Assembly (NCBI GenBank): GCA_022766385.1
Contig: JALEPJ010000003.1
Location: 1-64,000, forward strand
Direction of reading: 5' to 3'
Source of the DNA: Rikenellaceae bacterium
Lineage (GTDB): Bacteria; Bacteroidota; Bacteroidia; Bacteroidales; UBA932
DNA length: 64,000 bases
Shown: positions 36,409 through 45,274 of the stretch, in pieces
How positions within the stretch are numbered: position 1 is the stretch's first letter
Layout of the letters: each line of letters begins with the position of its first letter
Translations under genes and position numbers: made by a program
Notes under the pieces: generated by a model
The model's database searches: none
Told to the model about the DNA's origin: nothing
The model's input: the letters and a program-made list of their open reading frames with translations, nothing else

Positions 36409-37704
36409 TTATTCAGGTAGATTCTTCTTTGGATTGGCAGGTACTCCGAGTTTTATGACCTGACGTGCCGACTGCACTATACTTCTGCCTGAATCTTTCA
36501 GTTTCTCTGAACAACTGTCGTAATATCTTGTGGCTTCAGCAAGTTTGTTACCCATTTCAGCATGTGCCTTTGCGAAATCAGCCACACGTTCCACCATCCT
36601 TTCTGCTGCAGCTATGATCTGCTGCTGATTACGAGCCTGCTCGACATTGGTCCAGGCTATGTTGATCATCCTCAGGAAAGGCATAAGGGTCTCTTCACTG
36701 CAGATCAGGACTCCTTGTGAATAAGCCTCTCTCCATAGTTTTCCGTCTTCGTTGTAGGCAAGCTGCAGTGCCGGATAATTCGGGACGAACATAAGAGTGT
36801 AGTCGAGCATACGGTGTTTTGGGCGCAAGTATTTATCATAGCTTTTCCCCGCCAGTTTCTTGACTTGCTCCCGTATCGCAAGCAGATTCCGTTTTGAAGA
36901 CTCCCTTCGTTCCTGCTCATTTTCTGCTTCTACGTAATCACTGTATGCTGCGAGAGATACCTTCGCATCTATCACAATATCATTGTCGTCCGGAAGGTGC
37001 AGGATAAAATCGGGACGCATAGTTTTTTCCGTGTCCTCATTAGTTATCAGGAAGCCCAGTTCATCCCTCAAGCTGGCTTCTTTCTCGTAATCGCGCCCCT
37101 CCACAAGTCCTTCAGCATTAAGAAGATTCGCGAGCACAGTCTCTCCCCAGCAGCCTTGAAGCTTTTTCTGTCCCCGCAGCGCTTCTGCCAGATGATCAGC
37201 TTTTCCTCCTATGCTGCGGCTGTGCTCCTCGAGGCTCTTCACTGCCGAATCGAACTTCTCCTTCATCTCCGCCGCATCCTTCAATTGCGTACGGCAGTTG
37301 CTTTCGAAGGCCTCCTTCATATCCTTGAGCTCCTTCCCAAGGTCGCCGCTGATATTGTCAAAGGTTTCCTTCGCTTTTTGAGTCAATGCTTCCTCGCGAA
37401 GCTTCAGCAGCTCTTCGGTGCGAGCGCTCATTTCGGCCTTGACTATTGCCAATTCCTGCTCCAAGTCCTTCTCGTGCTGGGCTTTTAGCTCTTCAATATG
37501 GGCCTTGTGCTGCTCCTTCAGCTCGCTGATGATCGCCATATTCTGCCGCCTCAATTCCTCAATCGCCGCCTCGGCGCTTTTCTTCCCCGCAAGAGCCTCC
37601 GCCGCCCGTCCTTTCCAGCGCAGAGTCACAATAATATGTGTCAATGCCCAAACGGCAACAATAAGCGCGATTCCGCAAAGTATGTATATCAGTTTTTCTC
37701 CCAT
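36409..37704 (-). CDS. rmuC: DNA recombination protein RmuC
   Basis: RmuC limits DNA inversion and is thought to be a nuclease-like factor. The start is set at 37704 (MGEKLIYILCGIALIVAVW), giving 431 residues; a longer frame adds an implausible leader. An N-terminal membrane helix is followed by a long coiled coil (about 35-180). The core domain follows, with LQGCWGETVLANLLN, RPDFILHLPD-like sequence, VIDAKVSLAAY and a final MEL-like region. It converges on comF with a 9-base gap. Confidence 0.93.
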   Translation of the reverse strand: MGEKLIYILCGIALIVAVWALTHIIVTLRWKGRAAEALAGKKSAEAAIEELRRQNMAIISELKEQHKAHIEELKAQHEKDLEQELAIVKAEMSARTEELLKLREEALTQKAKETFDNISGDLGKELKDMKEAFESNCRTQLKDAAEMKEKFDSAVKSLEEHSRSIGGKADHLAEALRGQKKLQGCWGETVLANLLNAEGLVEGRDYEKEASLRDELGFLITNEDTEKTMRPDFILHLPDDNDIVIDAKVSLAAYSDYVEAENEQERRESSKRNLLAIREQVKKLAGKSYDKYLRPKHRMLDYTLMFVPNYPALQLAYNEDGKLWREAYSQGVLICSEETLMPFLRMINIAWTNVEQARNQQQIIAAAERMVERVADFAKAHAEMGNKLAEATRYYDSCSEKLKDSGRSIVQSARQVIKLGVPANPKKNLPE

Positions 37705-37794
37705 TTCTTCCTCTTTTTTTGCAAAGATAGTGTTTACTTGTGCCAGGCTGAAGCACAAGTGCTAAAATTTTCATTATTTTTTGAAATATCATGT

Positions 37795-38681
37795 GTGTCC
37801 ACTAAAAATTGTGGACGGTTTATATAAGTTTAACAATTAAAACAAAGTCGGTTCACTCGACTCATCAAGTTCATTGACAATATTGTAGTTAGGTTTACTG
37901 AAGAGTTTGTCAAGAGGTAAAGTCTCTGTAAGTGAGACATTTGCCATTTGCAGCCTTTCATCCTCGGCGAAGGCGCTCGTGAAGAAGATGAACTTCCTCT
38001 TGTTCTCCTCGTACGGAATGGCATCCATGGCGTTCATGTCATTCACTCGGGCTTCAGTTATGTGAAAGAACGTTGGAATAGAAGTTTCAATGTCATACAG
38101 AGTATGAACCTTGATTCCTCCCTTTCCCTGGTTCTTCCTATAAATAGCCCACTTGAATGCATTCAGGCAGAGTTCTATCGTAGTTGAGTCAAATGCATAC
38201 ACATGTCCGTTCAGCTTGAAGATGTCAGTCGCTCGGCATTCTCTGGCTTCTGCGATTACGCGATATGCGAACTCCTCGAAGATACGATAGTCGCGATTGT
38301 TGTTCGCCTTTGAAAGATTGCTCTTGGTGGCATATTTTCCAAAGCCCAGATGATAAGCTTTCCCAGAGAGTGCTTGTGTCGCAAGAGCAACATCACGAAG
38401 GCTTTCACGATTGGCGAGTTGTCCGAACATCAAGACTGCGAGCTGGTTCCAGCAAGTAAAAAACTTGACGTAACGATTTCCGTCGTATTTGTTTGATAAT
38501 CTGAGGAATACATCCTTGTCGAGGAAATCTAAAAGCTGTGAGAACACGTATTTTCCGTTATGCATGTGCCATTCTACAATAGTCTGGCAAAGATAATTTC
38601 AAATCGGCGCGGTCTCTAAGCCCTTGTAACGACCTAACTTTCAATATCTTCAAAGAACTTTTATGAATTTTTAGTGGACAC
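37795..38681 (-). mobile_element. internally deleted IS4-like insertion sequence
   Basis: An 887-bp element bounded by perfect 16-bp inverted ends, GTGTCCACTAAAAATT (37795-37810) and its complement (38666-38681). It holds a single minus-strand transposase frame that is far shorter than usual. No target-site duplication could be seen in the flanks. The left end can also fold on itself (GTCCAC/GTGGAC, 37797-37816). The element is likely immobile by itself but may be moved by a full-length relative. It lies between rmuC and a GH88 gene. Confidence 0.85.
37837..38565 (-). pseudogene. shortened IS4-like transposase (DUF4372 N terminus)
   Basis: The 242-residue frame begins MHNGKYVFSQLLDFLDKD, the start of DUF4372-containing IS4-type transposases that are normally about 380-400 residues. 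The first catalytic Asp is present (VYAFDSTTIEL). The frame then jumps in-frame from MNAMDAIPYE directly to KRKFIFFTSAF and from there to a normal-looking C terminus. The second Asp (the FDRGY region) and the catalytic Glu (the RWQVE region) are thereby lost. Reading frame was kept through both deletions. Confidence 0.8.
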
Positions 38682-38797
38682 TAATGCTGAAATATACTAA
38701 CTTTAGAATCTTGACGGAGTGGAGTCCCCCTTTCCATTTCACGAAAGATGCGAGATCGCCCGAACTATTGCCTTGTAATTATTATAATATATTGAAT

Positions 38798-39961
38798 ATG
38801 AGGAGATTGCCTATTCTTTTTACGAGCATTGCCCTTGCTTTGCTTTCCTGCACCGGAGAGGAGAGCCTTGACTCTATTGCCCGCCGCGTATATTCCGTCG
38901 CCGATATTCAGATGAGGGATATTGACAACAGACTTGCTCCAGACTCTTATCCCAAAACATACGAGAACGGAGTCCCGAAGGATTCGGACCAGGGCTGGTG
39001 GTGTAGCGGCTTCTATCCCGGCACACTCTGGCTGCTGTATGAGCAGACGGGAGACGAGAGCTACAGGAGCCTTGCCGAAAAGCATACACTGAAGCTCTCC
39101 GACCTGCCCGACAAGATTACCGACCACGACATCGGCTTCCAGATTGCCAGCAGTTTTGGCAATGCTTACCGCATCACCGCCGATACTTGCTGGCTCGCGA
39201 GTCTCAAGAAGGGAGCTTTGTGCCTTGCCGGAAGATTCTCGCCGGTGACTGGTACTACGAAGAGTTGGAATTTCAGTCGCAATTGGGATTTCCCCGTCAT
39301 CATTGACAATATGATGAATCTGGAGATCCTGACTATGGCATCCCGTCTATTTCAGCTTGACTCGCTCGCGGAAATCGCTTGTACTCATGCCAATACGACC
39401 ATAAAGAATCATTTCAGGGACGATTTCAGCTGCTTCCACCTTGTCGATTATGACAGCACTGATGGCCACATTCGCGGCAAGCAGACGGTTCAGGGTTATT
39501 CGGATGATTCTGCCTGGGCGAGGGGACAGGCCTGGGCGCTTTACGGTTATACTATGATGGCCCGTGAAACCGCTGTGGAGCAATATCTCCATCAGGCTGA
39601 GGGGATAGCCGATATGCTGCTGGAGCGACTCCCGGAGGACGGCATTCCGTACTGGGATTTCGATGACCCGGCCATTCCTGATGCTCTGCGCGATGCCTCT
39701 GCCGGAGCCATTATGTCCTCTGCCTTTGCGGAGCTCGCAGGAATGACTGCATCTTCTACCAGGTCCAAGGCTTATCGCCAAATGGCTGAGCGTCAGCTGC
39801 GTACCCTCGCCAGTGAGGCGTATCTAGCTTCCCCTGGGACCAATGGAGGCTTCCTTCTCAAGCATAGTGTCGGCAACATCCCCGGCGGCACCGAGATAGA
39901 TGTTCCGCTCAGCTATGCCGACTACTACTTTATCGAGGCCCTGGGCCGGCTCATTGAATAA
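38798..39961 (+). CDS. GH88-family unsaturated glucuronyl hydrolase
   Basis: Hydrolyses the 4,5-unsaturated uronic acid left at chain ends by polysaccharide lyases. Start at 38798 (MRRLPILFTSIALALLSC, a lipoprotein signal), giving 387 residues. Family signatures are IIDNMMNLEIL, containing a catalytic Asp (about 169), and SDDSAWARGQAWALYGYTM. The (alpha/alpha)6 barrel looks complete, ending DVPLSYADYYFIEALGRL. It is an orphan: no lyase or SusCD pair is adjacent. The upstream IS end lies 116 bases away and a near-consensus -7 (TAACTTTA, 38698-38705) sits between. Confidence 0.92.
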   Translation: MRRLPILFTSIALALLSCTGEESLDSIARRVYSVADIQMRDIDNRLAPDSYPKTYENGVPKDSDQGWWCSGFYPGTLWLLYEQTGDESYRSLAEKHTLKLSDLPDKITDHDIGFQIASSFGNAYRITADTCWLASLKKGALCLAGRFSPVTGTTKSWNFSRNWDFPVIIDNMMNLEILTMASRLFQLDSLAEIACTHANTTIKNHFRDDFSCFHLVDYDSTDGHIRGKQTVQGYSDDSAWARGQAWALYGYTMMARETAVEQYLHQAEGIADMLLERLPEDGIPYWDFDDPAIPDALRDASAGAIMSSAFAELAGMTASSTRSKAYRQMAERQLRTLASEAYLASPGTNGGFLLKHSVGNIPGGTEIDVPLSYADYYFIEALGRLIE

Positions 39962-40514
39962 GCTGTTCCGTTAGGGCCAAGCTTGCGCTGTTTGTCGAGG
40001 GGCCTGTTGTTCGTGGGGGATAACTGCCTGATACACAGCAAGATAAGCACTTGTCTATGGGTAAATTTGCTCATAGACAAATGCTTAAAACATTGATACA
40101 CAATGACTTATCTCCCACGATGCGCAGGCAGGAAAAGGGATTCTGGCTGTATTGTTCACATCCGTCACATCATCATATTCTACCCCATCCCTGGACTGGA
40201 AACAATTCGTGGCAAAATAACCGTTTCCTTTGCCGCTCCATTCCCAATTACAATGCACTAGCATCGTGTAGCATCTAATTGTTGTATAAAAGGAAATATT
40301 TTCAAAAATTTGCTGAGCCATCAAACTCAACACGTTACGAATATGCCTATCCAGAAGTACGTGATAATCTTCTCTGCTTCCGAACGCAGGGGACTTACCA
40401 AGAGTGTGAAATCGAAAGTAATCCATCCATTGGACACCATATGAAGGCAGAATGAACTGCCGGGCATATATGCCCCATACACATAGCCCCAAAATGGGCG
40501 CCGACAGGCGAATA
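39962..40514. other. intergenic stretch without a convincing gene
   Basis: Apart from one strong hairpin (40044-40087) nothing codes here clearly. A minus-strand frame of 178 codons covers most of it but runs into the tRNA and matches nothing I know. Base composition is more A/T rich than the neighbours. It may be decayed DNA. Confidence 0.5.
40044..40087. other. long perfect-type stem-loop with a -7-like element in the loop
   Basis: TAAGCA-C-TTGTCTATG (40044-40059) pairs with CATAGACAA-A-TGCTTA (40072-40087): 15 pairs with one mismatch. The 12-base loop contains TAAATTTG (40062-40069), the -7 consensus. Role unknown. Confidence 0.6.
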
Positions 40515-40518
40515 AAGA

Positions 40519-40558
40519 AAAGGATCCGACCCTCGGTGACGGGGAGTTCAGATCCTTT
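40519..40558 (-). terminator. terminator of tRNA-Leu(CAA)
   Basis: AAAGGATC and GATCCTTT form the outer stem, with a G/C-rich inner part; on the minus strand it is followed by TTTTCTTT. It lies 20 bases beyond the tRNA 3' end. Confidence 0.65.
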
Positions 40559-40579
40559 GTTTCTATCGTTATAAATGTG

Positions 40580-40663
40580 TGCCCGAGGCCGGACTCGAAC
40601 CGGCACGCCGTTTGAGGGCAAAGGATTTTGAGTCCTTCGTGTCTACCATTTCACCACTCGGGC
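40580..40663 (-). tRNA. tRNA-Leu (anticodon CAA)
   Basis: Class II fold on the minus strand: acceptor GCCCGAG/CTCGGGC with discriminator A, anticodon loop CTCAAAA (CAA), long variable arm, T loop TTCGAGT. The CCA end is not encoded. Confidence 0.95.
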
Positions 40664-40691
40664 GGCAGTGCGCCTTTTTCAGCACAGGTTG

Positions 40692-40699
40692 CAAAGGTA
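40692..40699 (-). promoter_or_regulatory. -7 element for tRNA-Leu(CAA)
   Basis: Minus strand TACCTTTG, a match to TAnnTTTG, about 29 bases before the tRNA. Confidence 0.55.
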
Positions 40700-40746
40700 T
40701 CGAAAATTCCTTAATAATCAAATTTTTCTGCGTATCTTCGTAAACT

Positions 40747-41796
40747 ATGAATACTTTGAAGATTTTTGTCAATGAAGATTTCTCCTCCCTTCCTGCCCTT
40801 TTGACGGGAGAGACGGAGCTTTTCCTCATTTATGATGCCAATGTTGAATCTTCAGCCAAGATGCTGATTTCTTCCTGCGAGGCCGCTGCTTCTGCCATTA
40901 AGGCCAGTCTTGCCATTCAGACCTCGGAAGCGGTGAAGACTATGGATACGGTAATGAGTATTTGCAGTTTCCTTTTGGACAATGGCGCGAGCAGAAAGGC
41001 CCTTGTTCTGGCCTTGGGCGGCGGCATTACCACCGATATGGCCGGATTTGCAGCCAGCATATACAAGAGGGGAGTGCGATTTGCCAATATTCCTACCACC
41101 CTCCTGGCGCAGGTCGATGCTGCCATCGGGGGCAAGACCGGAGTCAATTTTGAGCACTACAAGAATATACTCGGAGTTATCAACCAGCCGGAATTCACCT
41201 ATATTGCCGGCAATGTTCTCAATACCCTCGGAAGGCGTGAGTATCTGTCCGGAGTGGCGGAACTCCTGAAGACCTTCATCATTGCCGATGCTGAATCTTA
41301 TGCAAGGGCGGTGGAGGATTTGAGGCAGGGCAAGCCTGTCGGCGCCGGGCTTATCGAGGCTGCGGCACGAATAAAGGCTGGGGTGGTCGAGCGGGATGAA
41401 AAGGAGAACGGAGAGCGCAGGAACTTGAATCTGGGGCATACTGTCGCACACGCAATAGAATGGTGGCAGGGTGAGGACACTGAGATGCAAGGCGTTGATA
41501 CCAAGGCTACTGACTACTCCCACGGAGAGGCTGTTGCCATAGGAATGGTCAAGGCGGCAGAGCTTTCGGAGAAGTTGGGATACTGTAAAAAAGGTCTTTC
41601 CGCGAGAATCAAGGCTGATTTGGAGGCCGTGGGTCTTCCTACGGAATGCTCTATCTCCGTTGATGTTTTTGCCCGGGCCATAAGTCAGGACAAGAAGGCT
41701 GTGGGAGATTCAATATGGTTCGTGCTGATACGCTCGATTGGCAGGGTTGAAGCACGCTATATGCCTCTGGATGAGGTGATTGATGCGTTGCGATGA
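40747..41796 (+). CDS. aroB: 3-dehydroquinate synthase
   Basis: Second step of the shikimate pathway. The 349 residues carry the NAD-binding ALGGGITTDMAGFAAS with the conserved RG, then PTTLLAQVDAAIGGKTGVN, and the zinc ligands in NLGHTVAHAIE and YSHGEAVAIGM. It is first in an operon with the aroD-aroA fusion (50 bases downstream). A near-consensus TATCTTCG lies just before the start. Confidence 0.96.
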   Translation: MNTLKIFVNEDFSSLPALLTGETELFLIYDANVESSAKMLISSCEAAASAIKASLAIQTSEAVKTMDTVMSICSFLLDNGASRKALVLALGGGITTDMAGFAASIYKRGVRFANIPTTLLAQVDAAIGGKTGVNFEHYKNILGVINQPEFTYIAGNVLNTLGRREYLSGVAELLKTFIIADAESYARAVEDLRQGKPVGAGLIEAAARIKAGVVERDEKENGERRNLNLGHTVAHAIEWWQGEDTEMQGVDTKATDYSHGEAVAIGMVKAAELSEKLGYCKKGLSARIKADLEAVGLPTECSISVDVFARAISQDKKAVGDSIWFVLIRSIGRVEARYMPLDEVIDALR

Positions 41797-41846
41797 GCTG
41801 AGCGCGAATACCGCAGGCACAGAATGATAACAGTCCCGCGAGGACT

Positions 41847-43955
41847 TTGAAAGATAAGGATATGATTTGCACCAGCATACAGGGCAAGACTCTTGAGGAG
41901 ATTTTTGCCATTCTTGAAGAGGAAGCGGTCGAGATGGCTGAAATACGCCTTGACCGTTGTCCCTTGACTGACAGTGAGATAGAGGAACTGTTCTCGAATA
42001 CGGACACGCCGCTCGTGGCGACTTGCCGCATTGCCGAAAGCGCGGATATGCAGGAGGCAGAGCGCAAGTTGCGCACCGCAGTTCAGGCGGGAGCCAAGTA
42101 CATTGACATAGAAATCGAAGCCCCGGCGCCTATGGGAAAGCGTCTGCGTCGCGCGGCGAGGGAGAACGGCACCACCCTGATACGCTCCTTCCACGATTTC
42201 GAGGGCACAGCTTCGCTTGAAGAACTTGAGCGGATAGTCATTAAGTGCAAGTCCTTCGGCGCCGATGTGGTCAAGGTCGTTACTACAGCGAAGAGCGCAG
42301 AAGACTGCAGGACCATCTCCAGGCTTTATGGCGTGAAGATACCGCCAGAGGCCTTTCATCTCCATCCTGGGCTTGAGGGAGAGCTTGAGCCTGAGCGTAT
42401 TGCAGAGGGAAGCCTGATCGCGTTCTGTATGGGCGAGGCGGGCCGTATGAGCCGTCTCGATGCGCTGAAATATGGCGCTCCTTTTACCTATGCCGCCCTC
42501 GATGAGGCTTCGGCGACTGCTCCGGGGCAATGGTCGTTTGCCGAAATGTCCAAGGCTTTGTATGGCAATGCCGAGGGCTTCTATGCTGAGCATCTGGTGA
42601 TGCCGGCCTCGAAGAGTTTCGCACAGCGCGCAATCATTGCCGCAGCCCTCGCGGAAGGAACTTCACACCTGAGAGGCTATTCACCCTGCGCGGACAGCGA
42701 GGCCGCAATTGCGGTAGCACGCGCTCTGGGCGCAGAGGTTACGGAAGGTGAAGTGTTGACTATCAAGGGCATAGGCCCTATTGACAAGCCCCTTCTCCTA
42801 AATTCCCTCCATACCGGCGAGTCTGGCCTGCTCACCAGGTTGATGATTCCGATTCTGGCAAAAATCGGCAATGGAGCCATACGTGTGACGGGCGAGAAAA
42901 CCCTTGTAAAACGCCCTTTGAGCGGAGCCAATGACATAATGGCGGCTTTTGGAGTGACTTTGCACAATGTCGAGGAGCATCCTGGCTCCAAGGAAATCTT
43001 CGTTCCATTGAACATAGTCGGTAATCTCATTCCGGGCCGTTCTGACATTTCAGGCAAGGGAGGCTCCCAGCTCATCTCAGGACTTCTTATGGCCCTGCCT
43101 TTGGCTGACAGGACTTCAAGCCTCTTTGTGAGCGAGCCGAAAAGCATACCTTATCTCTACATAACCCTCGACGTCCTTCAGAAATTCGGAATACGTGTAA
43201 TTACCGAGCTGGAAGGCGACAAGGACTTCCTTGAAACCCAGGACTGGAACCGTTGTACGGGTATGAGCTTCAAAATCAAGGGAGGGCAAGCATACAAGGC
43301 CGTTGACATGAGCCTTGAAGGAGACTGGAGCGCTGCGGCCAATTTCTGTGTAGCCGGAGCCGTTTTCGGAAGTGCATCTGTGGACGGACTCGATACCCGT
43401 TCGCTGCAGGCCGACTTGACCATAATGGACGTGCTCGTAGAGGCCGGAGCCAGCATTTCACAATTTGACAATGACTGCGTGGATGCGGTGAACGAAGCCG
43501 CGACCGCAGCAGGAGTCAATCCTCATACGGGGGCTGTGAATGTGGTCAAGGCCCCTCTGAATGCCTTCAGCTTCGATTTGAACAATGCCCCTGACCTCTT
43601 CCCTATAGTGGCCATTCTCGCTGCCTTCTGTCCGGGGCGCAATGTCATCGGCGGCACAGGCCGTCTTGCCGGCAAGGAGAGCAACCGCGCCCTCGCCATA
43701 CTCAATATGCTCCTCCAGATGGGAGTCAATGCGAAAATCGAGGGCGACAATATGATAATTGAGGGTCATTCTATGGCCTACAGGCTTCTGAACGGCAAGC
43801 TGCTCAAAGGCGGAGCCTATACCTCGAACCACGACCACAGGATGGTGATGGCTCTCAAGGTGGCCTCACTTGGAGCGGAGTCTCCTATTATTATCGACGA
43901 TGAGGCCTGCGTGGCCAAGTCATGCCCTGATTTCCTCCAGATATTCGGCAACTGA
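41847..43955 (+). CDS. fused type I 3-dehydroquinate dehydratase and EPSP synthase (AroD-AroA)
   Basis: A 702-residue bifunctional protein covering two non-consecutive shikimate steps (3 and 6). Residues 1 to about 228 are a type I dehydroquinase: the Schiff-base Lys is in DVVKVVTTAKS (about 143), the catalytic His in RSFHDFEGT (about 116), and the GRMSR loop follows. From about 246 the EPSP synthase domain begins (MPASKSFAQRAIIAAALAEG). It shows GESGLLTRLMIPI in place of the commoner GNAGTAMR form, and YTSNHDHRMVMALKVASL near its end. No stop or frameshift separates the two halves. The stop codon overlaps the nhaC start by 1 base. Confidence 0.93.
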   Translation: MKDKDMICTSIQGKTLEEIFAILEEEAVEMAEIRLDRCPLTDSEIEELFSNTDTPLVATCRIAESADMQEAERKLRTAVQAGAKYIDIEIEAPAPMGKRLRRAARENGTTLIRSFHDFEGTASLEELERIVIKCKSFGADVVKVVTTAKSAEDCRTISRLYGVKIPPEAFHLHPGLEGELEPERIAEGSLIAFCMGEAGRMSRLDALKYGAPFTYAALDEASATAPGQWSFAEMSKALYGNAEGFYAEHLVMPASKSFAQRAIIAAALAEGTSHLRGYSPCADSEAAIAVARALGAEVTEGEVLTIKGIGPIDKPLLLNSLHTGESGLLTRLMIPILAKIGNGAIRVTGEKTLVKRPLSGANDIMAAFGVTLHNVEEHPGSKEIFVPLNIVGNLIPGRSDISGKGGSQLISGLLMALPLADRTSSLFVSEPKSIPYLYITLDVLQKFGIRVITELEGDKDFLETQDWNRCTGMSFKIKGGQAYKAVDMSLEGDWSAAANFCVAGAVFGSASVDGLDTRSLQADLTIMDVLVEAGASISQFDNDCVDAVNEAATAAGVNPHTGAVNVVKAPLNAFSFDLNNAPDLFPIVAILAAFCPGRNVIGGTGRLAGKESNRALAILNMLLQMGVNAKIEGDNMIIEGHSMAYRLLNGKLLKGGAYTSNHDHRMVMALKVASLGAESPIIIDDEACVAKSCPDFLQIFGN

Positions 43956-45268
43956 TGAGTACGAGCAAAGGTCTTATTGCCCTCAGCCCTCTGGCTGTTT
44001 TTCTACTTGTCTATCTGGTGACATCCTTGATTATCAAGGACTTCTATGCTGTGCCTGTGACTTCCGCCTTCCTGGTGGCGTCCATTTATGCCGTCCTGAC
44101 CACGGGCGGGCTGAAGCTTTCTGAGAGGATAGAGATCTTCTCTACAGGCGCAGGCAATTCCAAGGTCCTCCTGATGATTTGGATTTTCATCCTTGCTGGC
44201 GCCTTTGCCCAAACGGCCAAGGATATCGGTGCAGTTGATGCGACGGTCGGACTGACCCTTTCCATCATACCTCCGAAGATGCTCTTTGCGGGCCTCTTCC
44301 TCACCTCCTGCTTCATTTCAATGGCAATGGGTACGAGTGTGGGCACCATAGTAGCTCTTGTTCCCATTGCCGCTGGAATTGCCTCAGAGACAGGATCTTC
44401 CGTAGCATTTATGACGGCAATCATAGTCGGAGGATCCTTTTTCGGAGATAATCTTTCCTTCATCAGCGACACCACCATTGCCGCGACCAGGGCTATGGAC
44501 TGCTCGATGAGCGACAAGTTCCGTGTAAATCTCTTCATAGTCGCACCGGCTGTCATTGCCGTTCTCGCTATCTATATAGCGATGGGAGCGGGCACCCAGG
44601 CCGTCATTCCGAGCGAGCCTGTGCAATGGCTGAAACTATTGCCCTATTTGATGGTAATAGTGCTGGCGGTGCTGGGACTCAATGTGCTGCTGGTGCTGAC
44701 TATGGGCATTGCCCTAAACTTCATTCTGGGAATTTCCGACGCTTCCCTGAACTGGGTGAGCTGGCTGTCCTCGATGGGAGAGGGCATTGCCGGTATGGGC
44801 AGCCTGATCGTGGTGACCATGCTCTCAGGCGGAATGATGGAGCTTATCCGCTACAATGGAGGTCTGTCCTTCCTGATTGAAAAGCTGGCGGGCAGTCTGG
44901 ACCAGAAGCAGTCCTCAACTGCAGGCAAGGGCATCAAGCGCAGGGCTGAACTCTGCATTGCTGCGCTGGTGAGTCTGGCCAATCTCTGTACTGCAAACAA
45001 TACCATTGCCATCCTTACTACGGGCGGAATAGCCAAGGACGTGGCGGACCGTTTCTGCTTGGACAGAAAAAAGGTGGCCAGTATTCTGGACACCTTTTCC
45101 TGCCTCATTCAAGGCCTGATCCCATACGGCGCTCAATTGCTAATGGCTTCGGGTTTGGCCGGAGTGGATTCAGCACACATAATCAGCTATCTGTATTATC
45201 CATTCATTCTTGGAATCGTGGCCATTCTGGCCATATTTTTCCGATATCCCCGCAGATACAGCCGATAG
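43955..45268 (+). CDS. nhaC: NhaC-family Na+/H+ antiporter
   Basis: A 437-residue membrane protein with about eleven hydrophobic segments. Features of the NhaC family are GTSVGTIVALVPIAAGIA and the conserved half-membrane motif GGSFFGDNLSFISDTTIAA. The C-terminal half repeats the fold (NLCTANNTIAILTTG). The link to the aro genes is by overlapping stop/start only; a functional tie is not obvious, and the substrate could be another ion or amine. Confidence 0.9.
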   Translation: MSTSKGLIALSPLAVFLLVYLVTSLIIKDFYAVPVTSAFLVASIYAVLTTGGLKLSERIEIFSTGAGNSKVLLMIWIFILAGAFAQTAKDIGAVDATVGLTLSIIPPKMLFAGLFLTSCFISMAMGTSVGTIVALVPIAAGIASETGSSVAFMTAIIVGGSFFGDNLSFISDTTIAATRAMDCSMSDKFRVNLFIVAPAVIAVLAIYIAMGAGTQAVIPSEPVQWLKLLPYLMVIVLAVLGLNVLLVLTMGIALNFILGISDASLNWVSWLSSMGEGIAGMGSLIVVTMLSGGMMELIRYNGGLSFLIEKLAGSLDQKQSSTAGKGIKRRAELCIAALVSLANLCTANNTIAILTTGGIAKDVADRFCLDRKKVASILDTFSCLIQGLIPYGAQLLMASGLAGVDSAHIISYLYYPFILGIVAILAIFFRYPRRYSR

Positions 45269-45274
45269 GATTTA

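Noticed and set aside
38798..39961. GH88 gene as part of a PUL
   Set aside because: No SusCD pair, lyase or regulator adjoins it; neighbours are an IS and a tRNA.
40085..40621. Minus-strand open frame of 178 codons in the gap before tRNA-Leu
   Set aside because: It runs through the tRNA and its terminator and shows no domain, signal peptide or start signal.
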